A stretch of 34,463 nt of DNA from Tannerella sp. (GCA_031276175.1 JAISNP010000089.1:1-34463); one strand, 5' to 3'; numbered from the stretch's first letter, positions 1 to 8,866 are shown. Program-made: numbers and translations. Notes: generated by a model from the letters alone, not told the origin.

Positions 1-275
1 TTATCGGAAACAGAAAAAACGTAAACAGTGCCGGGCCGGGGCGGGCATTGAACCGATAATCAGTCACGAAAAGTATGATTCCCGTATGCTCGAAAATTAC
101 TTTTGGGGCGCGGTTGGCGTTCAAATCAACGCTCTCATGTCGAGTACTGCCTGGAATCTGGAGAAAATGATGCAAAAACTCAAAGAAGAGCTTTTACGGA
201 TTATTTTTCGCTTGTTTTTCCCGCAAGATTTTGCTATGCTGCGGCTTGGAAAAGACTTTATAAGGACTGACTATT
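1..275 (+). mobile_element. Right end of an IS5-type insertion sequence (approximate boundary)
   Basis: The left edge carries the 3' part of an IS5-type transposase gene. The terminal inverted repeat should lie just beyond the end of the conserved transposase sequence. The A/T-rich stretch at about 245-275 is the likely place, but without the other end of the element I cannot define the inverted repeat or target duplication. The boundary given is an estimate. It is constrained by the regulator gene, whose stop codon lies at 271-273 on the minus strand. Confidence 0.4.
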
Positions 276-289
276 TCATGATTTCGTGA
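2..289 (+). CDS. IS5-family transposase, C-terminal fragment (partial at left edge)
   Basis: The frame is open from base 2 to a TGA at 287-289 and continues beyond the left edge. It encodes a Lys/Arg-rich start, then a segment with RAGAGIEPIISHEKYDSRM and NYFWGAVGVQINALMSSTAW. These match the end of the DDE domain of IS5-type transposases, where the final catalytic Glu lies in the 'IEP(V/I)I' motif and is followed by the conserved 'N-A-L-(L/M)-x-x-x-A-W/F-N' helix. The last ~25 residues are poorly conserved. Only the C-terminal part of the element is present, so I cannot say whether the transposase is intact. Its stop lies 19 bases inside the end of the convergent regulator gene, so the element joins that gene tail to tail. 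The family call is fairly sure; the subgroup is not. Confidence 0.8.
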   Translation, partial: YRKQKKRKQCRAGAGIEPIISHEKYDSRMLENYFWGAVGVQINALMSSTAWNLEKMMQKLKEELLRIIFRLFFPQDFAMLRLGKDFIRTDYFMIS

Positions 290-2859
290 AACGTCAACTC
301 CGGTTTGATGTTCAGAATTGCATGATATTCTTCGACATACTTGTTGTAGCAGCGGAAGGCCTGTTTCTTTTTCCCAAGCCTGAAGAGTACGTGGCATTTC
401 AGCCTTATGCCCGATTCTTCAATACTGTCCTGCATCAAAATAATCTCTGCAATGTTTAGCAGCAACGGCAGGTCGTTCTTCACGTCCGCGTGTTCCGCCA
501 GTTCCGAGAGGTATTCGATAAGCGTATTCACGTATGCCGTTTTATAGTTATCCGCCCATTCTACTTCGCAGTACGGCAGGAGCTTTCCCCGCCGGGCGAT
601 AATGAGGGTTTTGCGCAGCAGTTCTTTGTCAGGCGCAGGGCTTTTCCGGAGGAGGGCGATGTTTTTCACAACCTGCTCGTAGTCGTTGTACACCGTATCG
701 CTGTCGTAGGCCAGCATCCACAAGTCGTTTGTCTTGCACAGCCGGATGTGTCCGATCATATTCAGAATCAGCCTTAGCTTATTGAAATATACGTTCCTGC
801 TGTTCCGCGCGCTGTCGTAATCCCTGTCCGGCCACAGTATTTTTTGCAGTTCGCCGGACGTGATGCCTTTCCCCTCGCCTATCGTTCTAAAGTAGAGCAG
901 GAAAAACATCTGGCTTGCAGTGGGCGAAAACAGATGCGATATGTTGACGCCCTTGGCATCCCATACTTCAAAGACGCCGAGCATGTGTATGGCGGGATAC
1001 GACGTGCGTCGCTCTTCCTTCCCCATTTTGCGGAACGATTCGTCGTTCGACTCAATGGTTTTCAGTACGGAAGCGACATGCACCGTTTTCACTATCCGCC
1101 TTATGGCCATGTATATCAGCGCGAGGGCGACCAGAATCAGCGCGGCGCAGGGCATATATCCGAACGGCGCGGCGGCGCGGCCGGGTTGCAGCGTATCCTC
1201 CATGCTCAGGGGCGGATAGGCGATGGAATAGATCTCGATCCTGCTGTCGTCTCCCGCCATGCACGAAGTGACGGCAAAAAGCGCCGAACTGTCCGACGAA
1301 ATGAAGAGGTCGCAATACGACTCGACGTCGTTGAAAAGAAACGGCACCGGATTGCCGAGCCTGCGAAATCCGGGGGCGCGAAGGCTGTATTCATGCAAAA
1401 ACACCTGCGTTTCAAAGACGTTGTTCGGATACGACAGGGTGTAAAACGTCCCGGCATCGTCGTCCGCAACCAGCGAGTTGCTGTTCGTGAAATGATTGTC
1501 CACATTGCCGAGTTCCCATATTTTCGCGACGTGCATCGTATGCGGATTTACGGCATAGAGGTCGTAATAGTTGTGCGGCGATTCGTATTGCCTGCCCGAA
1601 GCATTGCCGTAGCCGCCGAAATAGAGCAGGAGCGAATCTTTCCAGACGCCCATCGCCGCGAGGTAGCGGGGATGTATCACGTCCGACAAATCCGCGCTTT
1701 TCCACCGGTGCGCCGTATCCGGAAAGATTTGCAGCAGTGCCGAGTACTTGTGGAAACCGTAGCCGCCCAACGTATATAAGGTGTGGTTTTTGTCGTCGAA
1801 ATATTTATTGTGGTGCATGAAGCGGCGCACCGTCGGCCTGTTGTCGTCGTTGTCCCACTCCCGTAAATCGAAATTAAACCGTGCAAGGCTGTCTTTTTCG
1901 AAATCGTAAGACACAAGCTCTCCCGTCGTCCCGTCGTAAAACAGTTGATTGATCTCCGCATTATAAGGGTTCCCCCTCCCCGACCGGTACGTATTAAACA
2001 CACCCTTTTCCGCGTCATACATATAAATGATGTCGTCCTTTGCGGCAAAAACCCGCTTGCCGTTCCGGTCGAAAGCGATTTGCGGATATTTGCCGGGCAC
2101 GACGACGGTTGCCCGCTTTTGCCATTCGGCGTGCCGGTTAATTTCCCACACGGCGTTTGCAGTAACAGCCTTTGCCGATTTACATTCGTCGAAGACGCAA
2201 CCGTCGCCATGCCTGTTCAGCTTCCAGTGCCGCATCAGCCGCTTCTTTTTTTTGTCGAAAAGCCTGACGTCTTTCAACACGAAGGGCGCAACGTCCGTAG
2301 TGGCAAAGTCGAGGTCGTTATTACGTCCGAAATAAATATTGAATTTCTTCAGGCCGCTCATCTCGTAAGCTGCCGACTTTTTAATGCCGTTCAGCGAAAA
2401 TTCCAGCACGCCGTTGGCGGCATCCACCGTCAGCTCGGCGTTTATCCATCTGCCGCTTGCTTTTTCCCGCACTGCGGCGATGTCGAAACTCAGCAGCGTC
2501 GTATTTCCGCCCACAAGCACCAGACTGTTGTTCTCGATATTGGAAATCATATCAATGTTTACCGTCCGGTTACCGACGATCCGGAATATGTATCCATAAA
2601 TATCGCGTTCGTTTCTGATTTTAAAATCGAACGACAAACCGAAACCGCCCGAAGAAAGCGAAACCGGTTTATCGGGAGTCAAATCCAACCCCGTCCTGTT
2701 GTCTTTATCTACCATGAAAGAATGAAAATAAAGTCCGCCTTCCACGCCGCCTTCCATGTCGCTTGCCTTCACGAAAGAGAATTGCAGTACACATGTCAAC
2801 AATGCGGCAACCCACCCGAATCCCTTATTTATTCTTCTCGATAACAATGTGATGAACAT
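271..2859 (-). CDS. Transmembrane one-component regulator: LamG-like/beta-propeller sensor fused to SARP/BTAD-like DNA-binding domain
   Basis: This is an 862-residue membrane protein. It has an N-terminal signal or anchor (about 1-33) and a concanavalin/LamG-like domain (about 40-215, with 'GGFGLSFDFKIRN' and 'GRWINAELTVD'). A Kelch-like propeller follows at about 240-560 (repeats such as 'LYTLGGYGFHKYSALL' and 'LLLYFGGYG'), then one hydrophobic span at about 572-592. Inside the cell it has a winged-helix segment at about 622-720 ('ITSGELQKILWPDRDYDSARNSRN', then 'NKLRLIL'). That layout matches the N-terminal DNA-binding domain of SARP/OmpR-type activators. A helical BTAD/TPR-like tail runs to the end. 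I infer that an extracytoplasmic ligand is sensed and transcription is controlled directly from the membrane. The gene is divergent from the SusC/SusD operon, which is the likely target. I see no ECF sigma/anti-sigma pair or hybrid two-component system here. Domain order is read from sequence; the ligand is unknown. Confidence 0.75.
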   Translation of the reverse strand: MFITLLSRRINKGFGWVAALLTCVLQFSFVKASDMEGGVEGGLYFHSFMVDKDNRTGLDLTPDKPVSLSSGGFGLSFDFKIRNERDIYGYIFRIVGNRTVNIDMISNIENNSLVLVGGNTTLLSFDIAAVREKASGRWINAELTVDAANGVLEFSLNGIKKSAAYEMSGLKKFNIYFGRNNDLDFATTDVAPFVLKDVRLFDKKKKRLMRHWKLNRHGDGCVFDECKSAKAVTANAVWEINRHAEWQKRATVVVPGKYPQIAFDRNGKRVFAAKDDIIYMYDAEKGVFNTYRSGRGNPYNAEINQLFYDGTTGELVSYDFEKDSLARFNFDLREWDNDDNRPTVRRFMHHNKYFDDKNHTLYTLGGYGFHKYSALLQIFPDTAHRWKSADLSDVIHPRYLAAMGVWKDSLLLYFGGYGNASGRQYESPHNYYDLYAVNPHTMHVAKIWELGNVDNHFTNSNSLVADDDAGTFYTLSYPNNVFETQVFLHEYSLRAPGFRRLGNPVPFLFNDVESYCDLFISSDSSALFAVTSCMAGDDSRIEIYSIAYPPLSMEDTLQPGRAAAPFGYMPCAALILVALALIYMAIRRIVKTVHVASVLKTIESNDESFRKMGKEERRTSYPAIHMLGVFEVWDAKGVNISHLFSPTASQMFFLLYFRTIGEGKGITSGELQKILWPDRDYDSARNSRNVYFNKLRLILNMIGHIRLCKTNDLWMLAYDSDTVYNDYEQVVKNIALLRKSPAPDKELLRKTLIIARRGKLLPYCEVEWADNYKTAYVNTLIEYLSELAEHADVKNDLPLLLNIAEIILMQDSIEESGIRLKCHVLFRLGKKKQAFRCYNKYVEEYHAILNIKPELTFHEIMK

Positions 2860-2879
2860 GAAATTATTTTATGTAGTGA

Positions 2880-2887
2880 CAAAATTA
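2880..2887 (-). promoter_or_regulatory. -7 box (TAATTTTG) for the transmembrane regulator gene
   Basis: On the minus strand TAATTTTG fits the Bacteroidota primary-sigma -7 consensus TAnnTTTG and lies 20 bases before the ATG at 2859. It would give a very short leader. No clear TTG -33 element is visible at the usual spacing, so this may be a weak or activated promoter. Confidence 0.45.
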
Positions 2888-3015
2888 ATCATTCTTTTCC
2901 GTAACGATACCGTATGCCCGGCAAAAAAACATGCAAAATCCATTCATATTCTTGCGCTTAATCGCAAATGCCTGAAACTGCGATAAAAACAGATAAACGC
3001 TTCCCTGACGCGAAA

Positions 3016-3100
3016 CGCTTAATAAAACGCTTAATAAAACAATAACAAGAAAAAAATGCATTTTATTCCGCATTAAGCGTTTTATTAAGCGTTTTATTAA
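3016..3100. repeat. Duplicated 12-mer CGCTTAATAAAA arranged as a long inverted repeat
   Basis: CGCTTAATAAAA occurs twice head to tail at 3016-3027 and 3028-3039. Its complement occurs in full at 3080-3091 and partly on both sides. Bases 3019-3040 are perfectly complementary to 3079-3100 (22 bp), with a 38-base centre that holds a further AAAATGCATTTT palindrome at 3053-3064. The element lies 157-241 bp upstream of the regulator start and in the same intergenic region as the susC start. Tandem plus inverted copies of a 12-mer look like an operator for a cooperative DNA-binding protein. The adjacent winged-helix regulator is an obvious candidate. A cruciform or transcript hairpin is an alternative reading. 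Confidence 0.8.
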
Positions 3101-3299
3101 TACCTCCGTATTTCATTTGCAGGCGAAAAACAAAACTTGTTTATCTTATGATTGGATTTAATAAACATGAAACAGACGTTTGATTATATAAGGATTTTCT
3201 TTTATTACCACTCATTACACAGCATCCGGTTCGGTCTCCCTTTGCCCGAACGGCAAAATTTTCGCAACCATGCGTCAGAAACGTGTATTTCATCGAAAT

Positions 3300-3334
3300 A
3301 TCTCTGGAGAGATGAAGTCTATCTCTGCGGAGAT
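3300..3334. repeat. Two imperfect 14-bp dyads spaced 21 bp
   Basis: ATCTCTGGAGAGAT at 3300-3313 and ATCTCTGCGGAGAT at 3321-3334 are each self-complementary or nearly so, and they start exactly 21 bp apart. A small CGGCA/TGCCG hairpin follows at 3338-3352. They may be paired protein-binding sites on one face of the helix, or the start of a tandem array like those at 17502 and 28493. Confidence 0.6.
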
Positions 3335-3486
3335 TTTCGGCACTTTTTGCCGCTATTCTTACTTTCTTCATCTTTATTACTCATGTTACGCACAATCAAA
3401 AAAAGCATACCTTCACGGGATGAAAAAAGAATATGAACTTGCATAACATGAATTATTATTGTTTTGTGGATTTTCAAACCGGCAGT

Positions 3487-3568
3487 ATTCAAGCCTCCGC
3501 AGCCACCCCCACGGAAGGCTTGAATATCCGGGTTGAAGCCTGCTTCTCCCCCAAGCGTCGGAGAAAAG
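3487..3568 (+). promoter_or_regulatory. Cluster of overlapping hairpins in the susC upstream region
   Basis: ATTCAAGCCT-CCG (3487-3499) pairs with CGGA-AGGCTTGAAT (3512-3525), with one bulged A. AGGCTT within the right arm (3516-3521) can instead pair with AAGCCT at 3536-3541, which would break the first stem. A third weak stem pairs TTCTCC (3543-3548) with GGAGAA (3560-3565). If this DNA lies in the susC leader, the two main stems are mutually exclusive, as in attenuation or post-transcriptional control. The transcription start of susC was not identified, so this remains structural evidence only. The rest of 2860-3781 holds no gene that I can support. Confidence 0.35.
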
Positions 3569-3577
3569 ATCATTTTG

Positions 3578-3586
3578 CCCCCCCCC
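3578..3586. repeat. C9 homopolymer tract upstream of susC
   Basis: Nine consecutive C residues are preceded by TTTTG and followed by AT. They lie 196 bp upstream of the susC start. The same 16-nt context occurs in reverse orientation at 18652-18667. Tracts of this length are slippage-prone in bacteria. Confidence 0.85.
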
Positions 3587-3597
3587 ATATAGATTCT

Positions 3598-3614
3598 TAA
3601 TACTTAACGTATTA
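3598..3614. promoter_or_regulatory. Small dyad TAATAC-N5-GTATTA upstream of susC
   Basis: A perfect 6-bp inverted repeat with a 5-base centre follows the C9 tract and lies about 170 bp before the susC start codon. It is short enough to arise by chance in A/T-rich DNA, but its position suits an operator. Confidence 0.3.
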
Positions 3615-3781
3615 CATTTTACAAAATTAATGTTCGGACTTCCGGTGCCTGTGCCGGACGTGCGCCGGGGCTTTGTATGCCCGCACGGATATTGTTTTTC
3701 CGGAAATCTTAGCAAACGGCTTTTTAATTCAACTCATATTTTTATACACACATTTTTTGAAACTAATTTAATGAAAAACAA

Positions 3782-6700
3782 ATGGTAAAAACGAAAATGA
3801 TTTTAGTGGCTTTGTCGACGTGGCTTGCCTGCCTTGCATTTACGCTGCCGGGCTATGCGCAAACCAAAACCGTGGCGGGCGTCGTAACGGACGAACACGA
3901 CGAACCGGTTATCGGTGCGGCAATTCTTGTAGTCGGGACATCCCGTGGAACCGTGACGGACGTGGACGGCAGGTTTTCTTTTGATGTGCCGGCAAATGCG
4001 GTACTGCAAATATCCTATATGGGATATGTAACTCAAAGAATTAGGGTAGGAACTTCTTCCGTGCTGAACATCAAACTGGAAGTAGACGAAACGAATCTGG
4101 ACGAGGTAGTTGTGATCGGCTACGGCACGCAGCGAAAAGCGACGCTGACCGGAGCCATTTCTGCCGTCAAGAACGAAGAAATTATCGCAACAAAAAACGA
4201 GAGCGTAGTCAACATGCTGACCGGTAAACTTCCAGGGGTACGCATCGCTCAAAAGAGCAGCCAGCCCGGCGACTACGACACACACATCGACATCCGAGGC
4301 ATGGGAACGCCTTTGTTCGTGGTCGACGGTATTCCTCGCGACAAGGACTATTTCTTTCGCATGGACCCGGAGGAAATCGAAAGCATATCCGTACTGAAAG
4401 ACGGTTCGGCCGCCATCTATGGCCTGCGCGCCGCCAACGGCGTGATGCTGATAACCACCAAAAGCGGTACGGCACAGGACGGGAAGGTGGATATTACCTA
4501 TACCGGAAACCAAACCTTCCAGCAGTTCCTCTATGTGCCCGAAGGCGTAAGCGCTACGGAATACATGACGTTGAGAAACGAACAAAACTGGCAGGATTTC
4601 GGCGGCAACTACCTGATTCGCCGTAATCCGGTTTATCCGCAAGACCAGTTTGACCCCTATCTCAGCGGCGAAAAACAGTCTTACAACTGGATGGATGCCG
4701 TGTTCAAGAAAACGACGCCGCAGCAACAGCACAACCTCAGCGTAAACGGCGGTTCGGAAAAACTGCGCTATTTCTTCAACCTCGGCTACGGGAAGCAGGA
4801 AGGCTCGTACAGGAGCGGCGACCTGTATGCCGACCGCTGGAACATCCGCACGAACGTAGATGCGCAGATCACAAGTCGCCTGAAAGCAAGAGTTTCGCTG
4901 GGCGCCATCCTGACAAGCACGCACAAACCGAACGGGACGGGCTGGACAACCTACAAGTCTGCATGGCTGCTTCGCCCGGATGCGTCCATCTATGCCAACG
5001 ACAATCCGCTGTATCTGAACGGTAATCAAAACGTCCTGTACGACGGGCACAACATGGTTGCAGAGACCGACGCCGACTACGTGGGCTACGAACTGAACAA
5101 GCAGCGCCGCCTTAACGGGACAATGGTGCTGACTTACGATATTCCGGGCGTAAAGGGGCTGTCCGCAAAGGCTTCGTACGACTACACGCTCAGTATGCCC
5201 GACAATACCAACTACCGGAGCACCTACAAACTGTATGTCTATAATCCCGGCACGGATACTTATGCGGCATCCGAAAAGAATACGCCGGCAAGCGTTTCCC
5301 GCAGCGTAAACTTCAATTACAATACGAACCTGCAGGCGGGACTTAATTACAGCAATACGTTCGACAGGCACAGCGTAAACGGACTGCTGCTTTTTGAAGA
5401 AACCTACGCCACGTGGGAGAGCTTCAACGCTTCCCGCGAATTGATGATAAACAGCGAATACCTGTTTGCCGGCGAAGACAAGAATCAAAAAGGCACAGGC
5501 GGCGAAATTGCCGATATTCTAAGCCAGTCCCTCGTCGGCCGTGTAGGCTATGACTTCGGCGGCAAATACATGGCCGATTTCCAGTTTCGCTACGACGGCT
5601 CGTCCAAGTTCCCGGAAGGCAGCCGATGGGGATTTTTCCCGTCCGTTTCGGCAGGCTGGCGCATCAGCGAAGAGGCTTTCGTCAAAGACAAATTCGACTG
5701 GCTGAACAACTTAAAACTGAGAGCGTCATACGGTGAAATGGGCGACGACGGTTCGGCAAGGAACTATCCTTCGACCTACGTAGGATTCGGCTTGTCGAAC
5801 AACGTGGGCTGGTATTTCGACAATACCCTGAACGGCGGCGTCAATCCTCCGGGCATTCCCAACCCGAAATTGACATGGTACGCCATCAAAATGTACAACG
5901 CAGGTGTGGATTTCCAGTTGTGGAAAGGCTTGCTGGGCGGTGCGCTCGAAATTTACAGGCGCGACCGTTCGGGGCTGCTTGCCACCAGCAGCGCCGTGAT
6001 TCCGGGTACCGTCGGCGCATCGCTGCCTCAGGAAAACCTGAACAGCGACCGCAGTTTCGGATGGGAAATCTCCCTTGAACACCGCAACAAAATCGGCGAC
6101 TTCAACTATTTCATCAATCCGCAGGTATCGGCCACCAAGCAGATGCGTACCTACTGGCTCGAAACGCCTGCCGGCAATTCGTACGACTACTGGCGAAACA
6201 GGACAAGCGGTCGCTACGACAACATCTGGTGGGGCAACGAATCCGGCGGCATGTTTACTTCCTATGACGAGATCCGCAACTTCTACCTGCCGCAAGGCCA
6301 GGGCGCCGTGCCGGGCGACTGGTGGAACATGGACTGGAACGAAGACGGCGTAGTCAACGGAAACGACGACCACCCGATTGCAAGCCGGGGACTCCCCGTT
6401 TTTAACTACGGCATATCTACGGGCGGCTCATGGAGAAACTTCGACCTGACAATGAATTTTCAGGGCGCATACGGCGTTTACGTCCAGTATGCCGAGGTGT
6501 TGACGGAAGCGCTGGCTTTCGGCGGACAAAACACCCTGACGTGGTTTATGGACAGATGGCGGCCGGAAGATCCCAATGCGGATTATTTTAACCCCAACAC
6601 CAAATGGATAGAAGGCTATTATCCCGTTACGGGACACGACGGACGGCGTACCGGTACAAATTCCGTGCAGGACGCCTCGTACATGCGTCTGAAAACACTC

Positions 6701-6919
6701 GAACTCGGCTACTCGCTGCCGAAAAAACTGGTAGCCAAAGCAGGAATCAAGAATCTGAGAATCTATCTGAGCGGATACAACCTTTTGACTTTTACGGGGC
6801 TGCATGACGTCGATCCCGAACGTCCGGGTTCTGCCGGAGGCGCTTCGACCGACTATATCCAGTTCTACAACTATCCCATCAATCGAACTTATACGGTTGG
6901 TGCAAGTATTAAATTCTAA
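3782..6919 (+). CDS. SusC/RagA-family TonB-linked outer membrane transporter
   Basis: This 1045-residue protein has a signal peptide ending near residue 27 (GYAQ). A carboxypeptidase-regulatory-like domain follows at about 28-103 (VAGVVTDEHDEPVIGAAILV). The SusC signature and TonB-box region 'DEVVVIGYGTQRK' is at 107-119. Next come a plug domain (with 'PLFVVDGIPRD' and 'ISVLKDGSAAIYGLRAANGV') and a long beta-barrel ending in a hydrophobic strand with terminal F. Length and order are those of full SusC-type importers, which form a lidded complex with a SusD lipoprotein and move oligomeric nutrients across the outer membrane with TonB energy. The susD-like gene starts 12 bases downstream. There is no N-terminal secretin/TonB (STN) domain, so signalling through an anti-sigma factor is unlikely. 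That fits control by the divergent membrane regulator. The substrate cannot be told from sequence. Confidence 0.95.
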   Translation: MVKTKMILVALSTWLACLAFTLPGYAQTKTVAGVVTDEHDEPVIGAAILVVGTSRGTVTDVDGRFSFDVPANAVLQISYMGYVTQRIRVGTSSVLNIKLEVDETNLDEVVVIGYGTQRKATLTGAISAVKNEEIIATKNESVVNMLTGKLPGVRIAQKSSQPGDYDTHIDIRGMGTPLFVVDGIPRDKDYFFRMDPEEIESISVLKDGSAAIYGLRAANGVMLITTKSGTAQDGKVDITYTGNQTFQQFLYVPEGVSATEYMTLRNEQNWQDFGGNYLIRRNPVYPQDQFDPYLSGEKQSYNWMDAVFKKTTPQQQHNLSVNGGSEKLRYFFNLGYGKQEGSYRSGDLYADRWNIRTNVDAQITSRLKARVSLGAILTSTHKPNGTGWTTYKSAWLLRPDASIYANDNPLYLNGNQNVLYDGHNMVAETDADYVGYELNKQRRLNGTMVLTYDIPGVKGLSAKASYDYTLSMPDNTNYRSTYKLYVYNPGTDTYAASEKNTPASVSRSVNFNYNTNLQAGLNYSNTFDRHSVNGLLLFEETYATWESFNASRELMINSEYLFAGEDKNQKGTGGEIADILSQSLVGRVGYDFGGKYMADFQFRYDGSSKFPEGSRWGFFPSVSAGWRISEEAFVKDKFDWLNNLKLRASYGEMGDDGSARNYPSTYVGFGLSNNVGWYFDNTLNGGVNPPGIPNPKLTWYAIKMYNAGVDFQLWKGLLGGALEIYRRDRSGLLATSSAVIPGTVGASLPQENLNSDRSFGWEISLEHRNKIGDFNYFINPQVSATKQMRTYWLETPAGNSYDYWRNRTSGRYDNIWWGNESGGMFTSYDEIRNFYLPQGQGAVPGDWWNMDWNEDGVVNGNDDHPIASRGLPVFNYGISTGGSWRNFDLTMNFQGAYGVYVQYAEVLTEALAFGGQNTLTWFMDRWRPEDPNADYFNPNTKWIEGYYPVTGHDGRRTGTNSVQDASYMRLKTLELGYSLPKKLVAKAGIKNLRIYLSGYNLLTFTGLHDVDPERPGSAGGASTDYIQFYNYPINRTYTVGASIKF

Positions 6920-6931
6920 ACATTTATCATC

Positions 6932-8866
6932 ATGAAAATTAAGTATATATTGACGGCAGTCATCCTGGGCGCATCCATCTCCTCGTGTCATGACCTGTCT
7001 CTGGAACCCAAGGGCATGTTGGGCGAGAAAGAGTTGTTCGGCAACGAATTCGGCGTCAAAAAGTATCTCACCGGACTGTACATGTACCTTCCCATAGAAG
7101 ACTTTAACTACTACGCACGCAGCGGCAACAGTAACGAAACCGGCTATCGCGCGGGAAACTACTGGGAAGCCGGGAAATTCTCCCTGGGAAACATGTCCGG
7201 CGAATTTGTGAATACATGGATGAAGGTAAACAACGACGGTTTCGGCTACTGGCCTTACGACAGAATCCGCGACGTAAACCTCTTCATCAACAATTTCCCC
7301 AATTACAGGGATGACTTTGAGGAAGCCACCTACAATTCCCTGCTGGGCGAAGCACATTTCATCCGTGCTTTCCTGTACTTCGGACTGGCCAAACGCTACG
7401 GCGGCATACCCGTCATTACGGAAGTGCAGGACCCGCTCGGCGATCCGGAAGTATTGCAGGTGCCCCGTGCAAAGGAGTACGATACGTGGAAATTCATTCA
7501 CGACGACTTGCAGTTCGCCATCGACAACATGAAGGAAACCTCCGAAGCGGGACGCGCCAACAAGTATGTCGCCGCCGCCCTGATGTCGCGCACCATGCTC
7601 TATGCCGGCACGATTGCCAAATACACCCATTATCTCGGATTCGAGGCTAATCAGGAAGCCGCGCAGCAGGGTTTTGCAGGAATAGATCCCTCGAAAGCAA
7701 ACGAGTTCTTCCAGTATTCGTACGATGCCGGCAAGTTAATCGACAATTCGGGCAGGTATTCGCTGTATACCAAAAACTATCCCGACAAGGCGCTGAACTT
7801 CGCCAACCTGTTTCTGGACGCCTCCTCCACGGAAAACATCTTTATCAAGGAGTTCGACAAAAACGCGCCGAACGATACCCGCCTGCGGCACAGCTACGAC
7901 GCGATGATGTGCCCACAGCCGGACATGTCGAGAGACGTAGGCGCGCAAAGCTATCCGTCGCTGGACTTGATGAGGCTGTACGACTTTCCCGACATCACGG
8001 ATGCCGAAGGCAAACCGATCCGCTTCGACAGGCGGGGGGATATTAAAAACGGAATGGAGCCGCGCATGAGAGGCTCGATGTATTTCGACGGCGACGAGCT
8101 TCGCGGACACACTTTCAGCATCCAGCGCGGCCTGTACAAGACTTTCCCCTGGGCGGCAACCTATGCGGGAAACGGCGACAACACCGCGCCGGCCAATATT
8201 GACGAAAACCGCATCCTGGGCTATCAGCGCGGCGATACGTATAACTACAACGGCGCTGCCATACGCGTCAACGGCGAGCACGGACTGTTCGAAAGCTGGG
8301 GAGGCGAAAACAATCCGATTACCGGCGCCTTCGTACGCAAATACATCGACGTCAATCTGCCTACCAACGAATGTGGATTCTACATGAGCGGTCAGCACTG
8401 GATAGTATTCCGCTTGGGCGAAATATACCTGAACATGGCCGAGGCGTGCTACGAACTGGGCAAAAAGGACGAAGCCTTCGACTATATCGAAAAGATTCGC
8501 GAACGCGCAGGCTGCAAGGTGACGCGCCCGGCGGACGACATGTCGGACCTGAGCGCCGTCTACGGTTACCCGATCGACGCAAACCTGCAATTTATCCGCG
8601 ACGAACGCTATCGCGAGCTTGCCTTTGAGAACCATCGCTGGTGGGACATCCGGCGCTGGAGAGTGGCCGACCGCGTGCTGAGCAACTGGATTCCGAGAGT
8701 CCTGATGTGCTACTACGTGCTCGACGAAGGCAAATACATCTACCTGGACGAGCATGAAAGATGGAATCAGTCGTGGACGGCCAACAAGAATTGCTACTAC
8801 GAAGGCATTCCGCAGGGCGAAATAAACAAGAACCCCAATCTTCTGCCCAAGAACCCGCTTCGTTAA
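6932..8866 (+). CDS. SusD/RagB-family nutrient-binding lipoprotein
   Basis: The 644-residue product begins with a lipoprotein signal ending in SISSC (lipidation Cys near residue 19) and the usual 'LSLEPKG' start of SusD proteins. It shows the SusD hallmarks in order: 'NNFPNYRDDFEEATYNSLLGEAHFIRAFLYFGLAKRYGGIPVIT' (the TPR-like N-terminal half), 'RTMLYAG', and near the C-terminus 'RLGEIYLNMAEACYELGKKDEAFDYI', then 'RDERYRELAFENHRWWDIRRW'. These proteins sit on the cell surface as a lid over their SusC partner. It is somewhat longer than many SusD proteins (often 500-600 residues). It is 12 bases after susC and 27 bases before the next lipoprotein gene, so the three are probably co-transcribed. 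Confidence 0.95.
   Translation: MKIKYILTAVILGASISSCHDLSLEPKGMLGEKELFGNEFGVKKYLTGLYMYLPIEDFNYYARSGNSNETGYRAGNYWEAGKFSLGNMSGEFVNTWMKVNNDGFGYWPYDRIRDVNLFINNFPNYRDDFEEATYNSLLGEAHFIRAFLYFGLAKRYGGIPVITEVQDPLGDPEVLQVPRAKEYDTWKFIHDDLQFAIDNMKETSEAGRANKYVAAALMSRTMLYAGTIAKYTHYLGFEANQEAAQQGFAGIDPSKANEFFQYSYDAGKLIDNSGRYSLYTKNYPDKALNFANLFLDASSTENIFIKEFDKNAPNDTRLRHSYDAMMCPQPDMSRDVGAQSYPSLDLMRLYDFPDITDAEGKPIRFDRRGDIKNGMEPRMRGSMYFDGDELRGHTFSIQRGLYKTFPWAATYAGNGDNTAPANIDENRILGYQRGDTYNYNGAAIRVNGEHGLFESWGGENNPITGAFVRKYIDVNLPTNECGFYMSGQHWIVFRLGEIYLNMAEACYELGKKDEAFDYIEKIRERAGCKVTRPADDMSDLSAVYGYPIDANLQFIRDERYRELAFENHRWWDIRRWRVADRVLSNWIPRVLMCYYVLDEGKYIYLDEHERWNQSWTANKNCYYEGIPQGEINKNPNLLPKNPLR

Noticed and set aside
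2885-3371. Small minus-strand frames (62 and 76 codons) between the regulator and susC
   Set aside because: They run through inverted repeats and A/T-rich DNA, have no recognisable product or signal, and the dyads explain the region better.
3572-3592. Promoter at the C9 tract (TCATTTTG followed by C9)
   Set aside because: The -7 box lacks the essential TA and no -33 element is present.
3803-5488. 561-residue minus-strand frame inside susC
   Set aside because: It is a shadow of the real gene, with no recognisable domain and a composition set by the sense codons. Other long antisense frames, for example 10755-12200 plus, 844-1779 plus and 6428-7630 minus, were dropped for the same reason.
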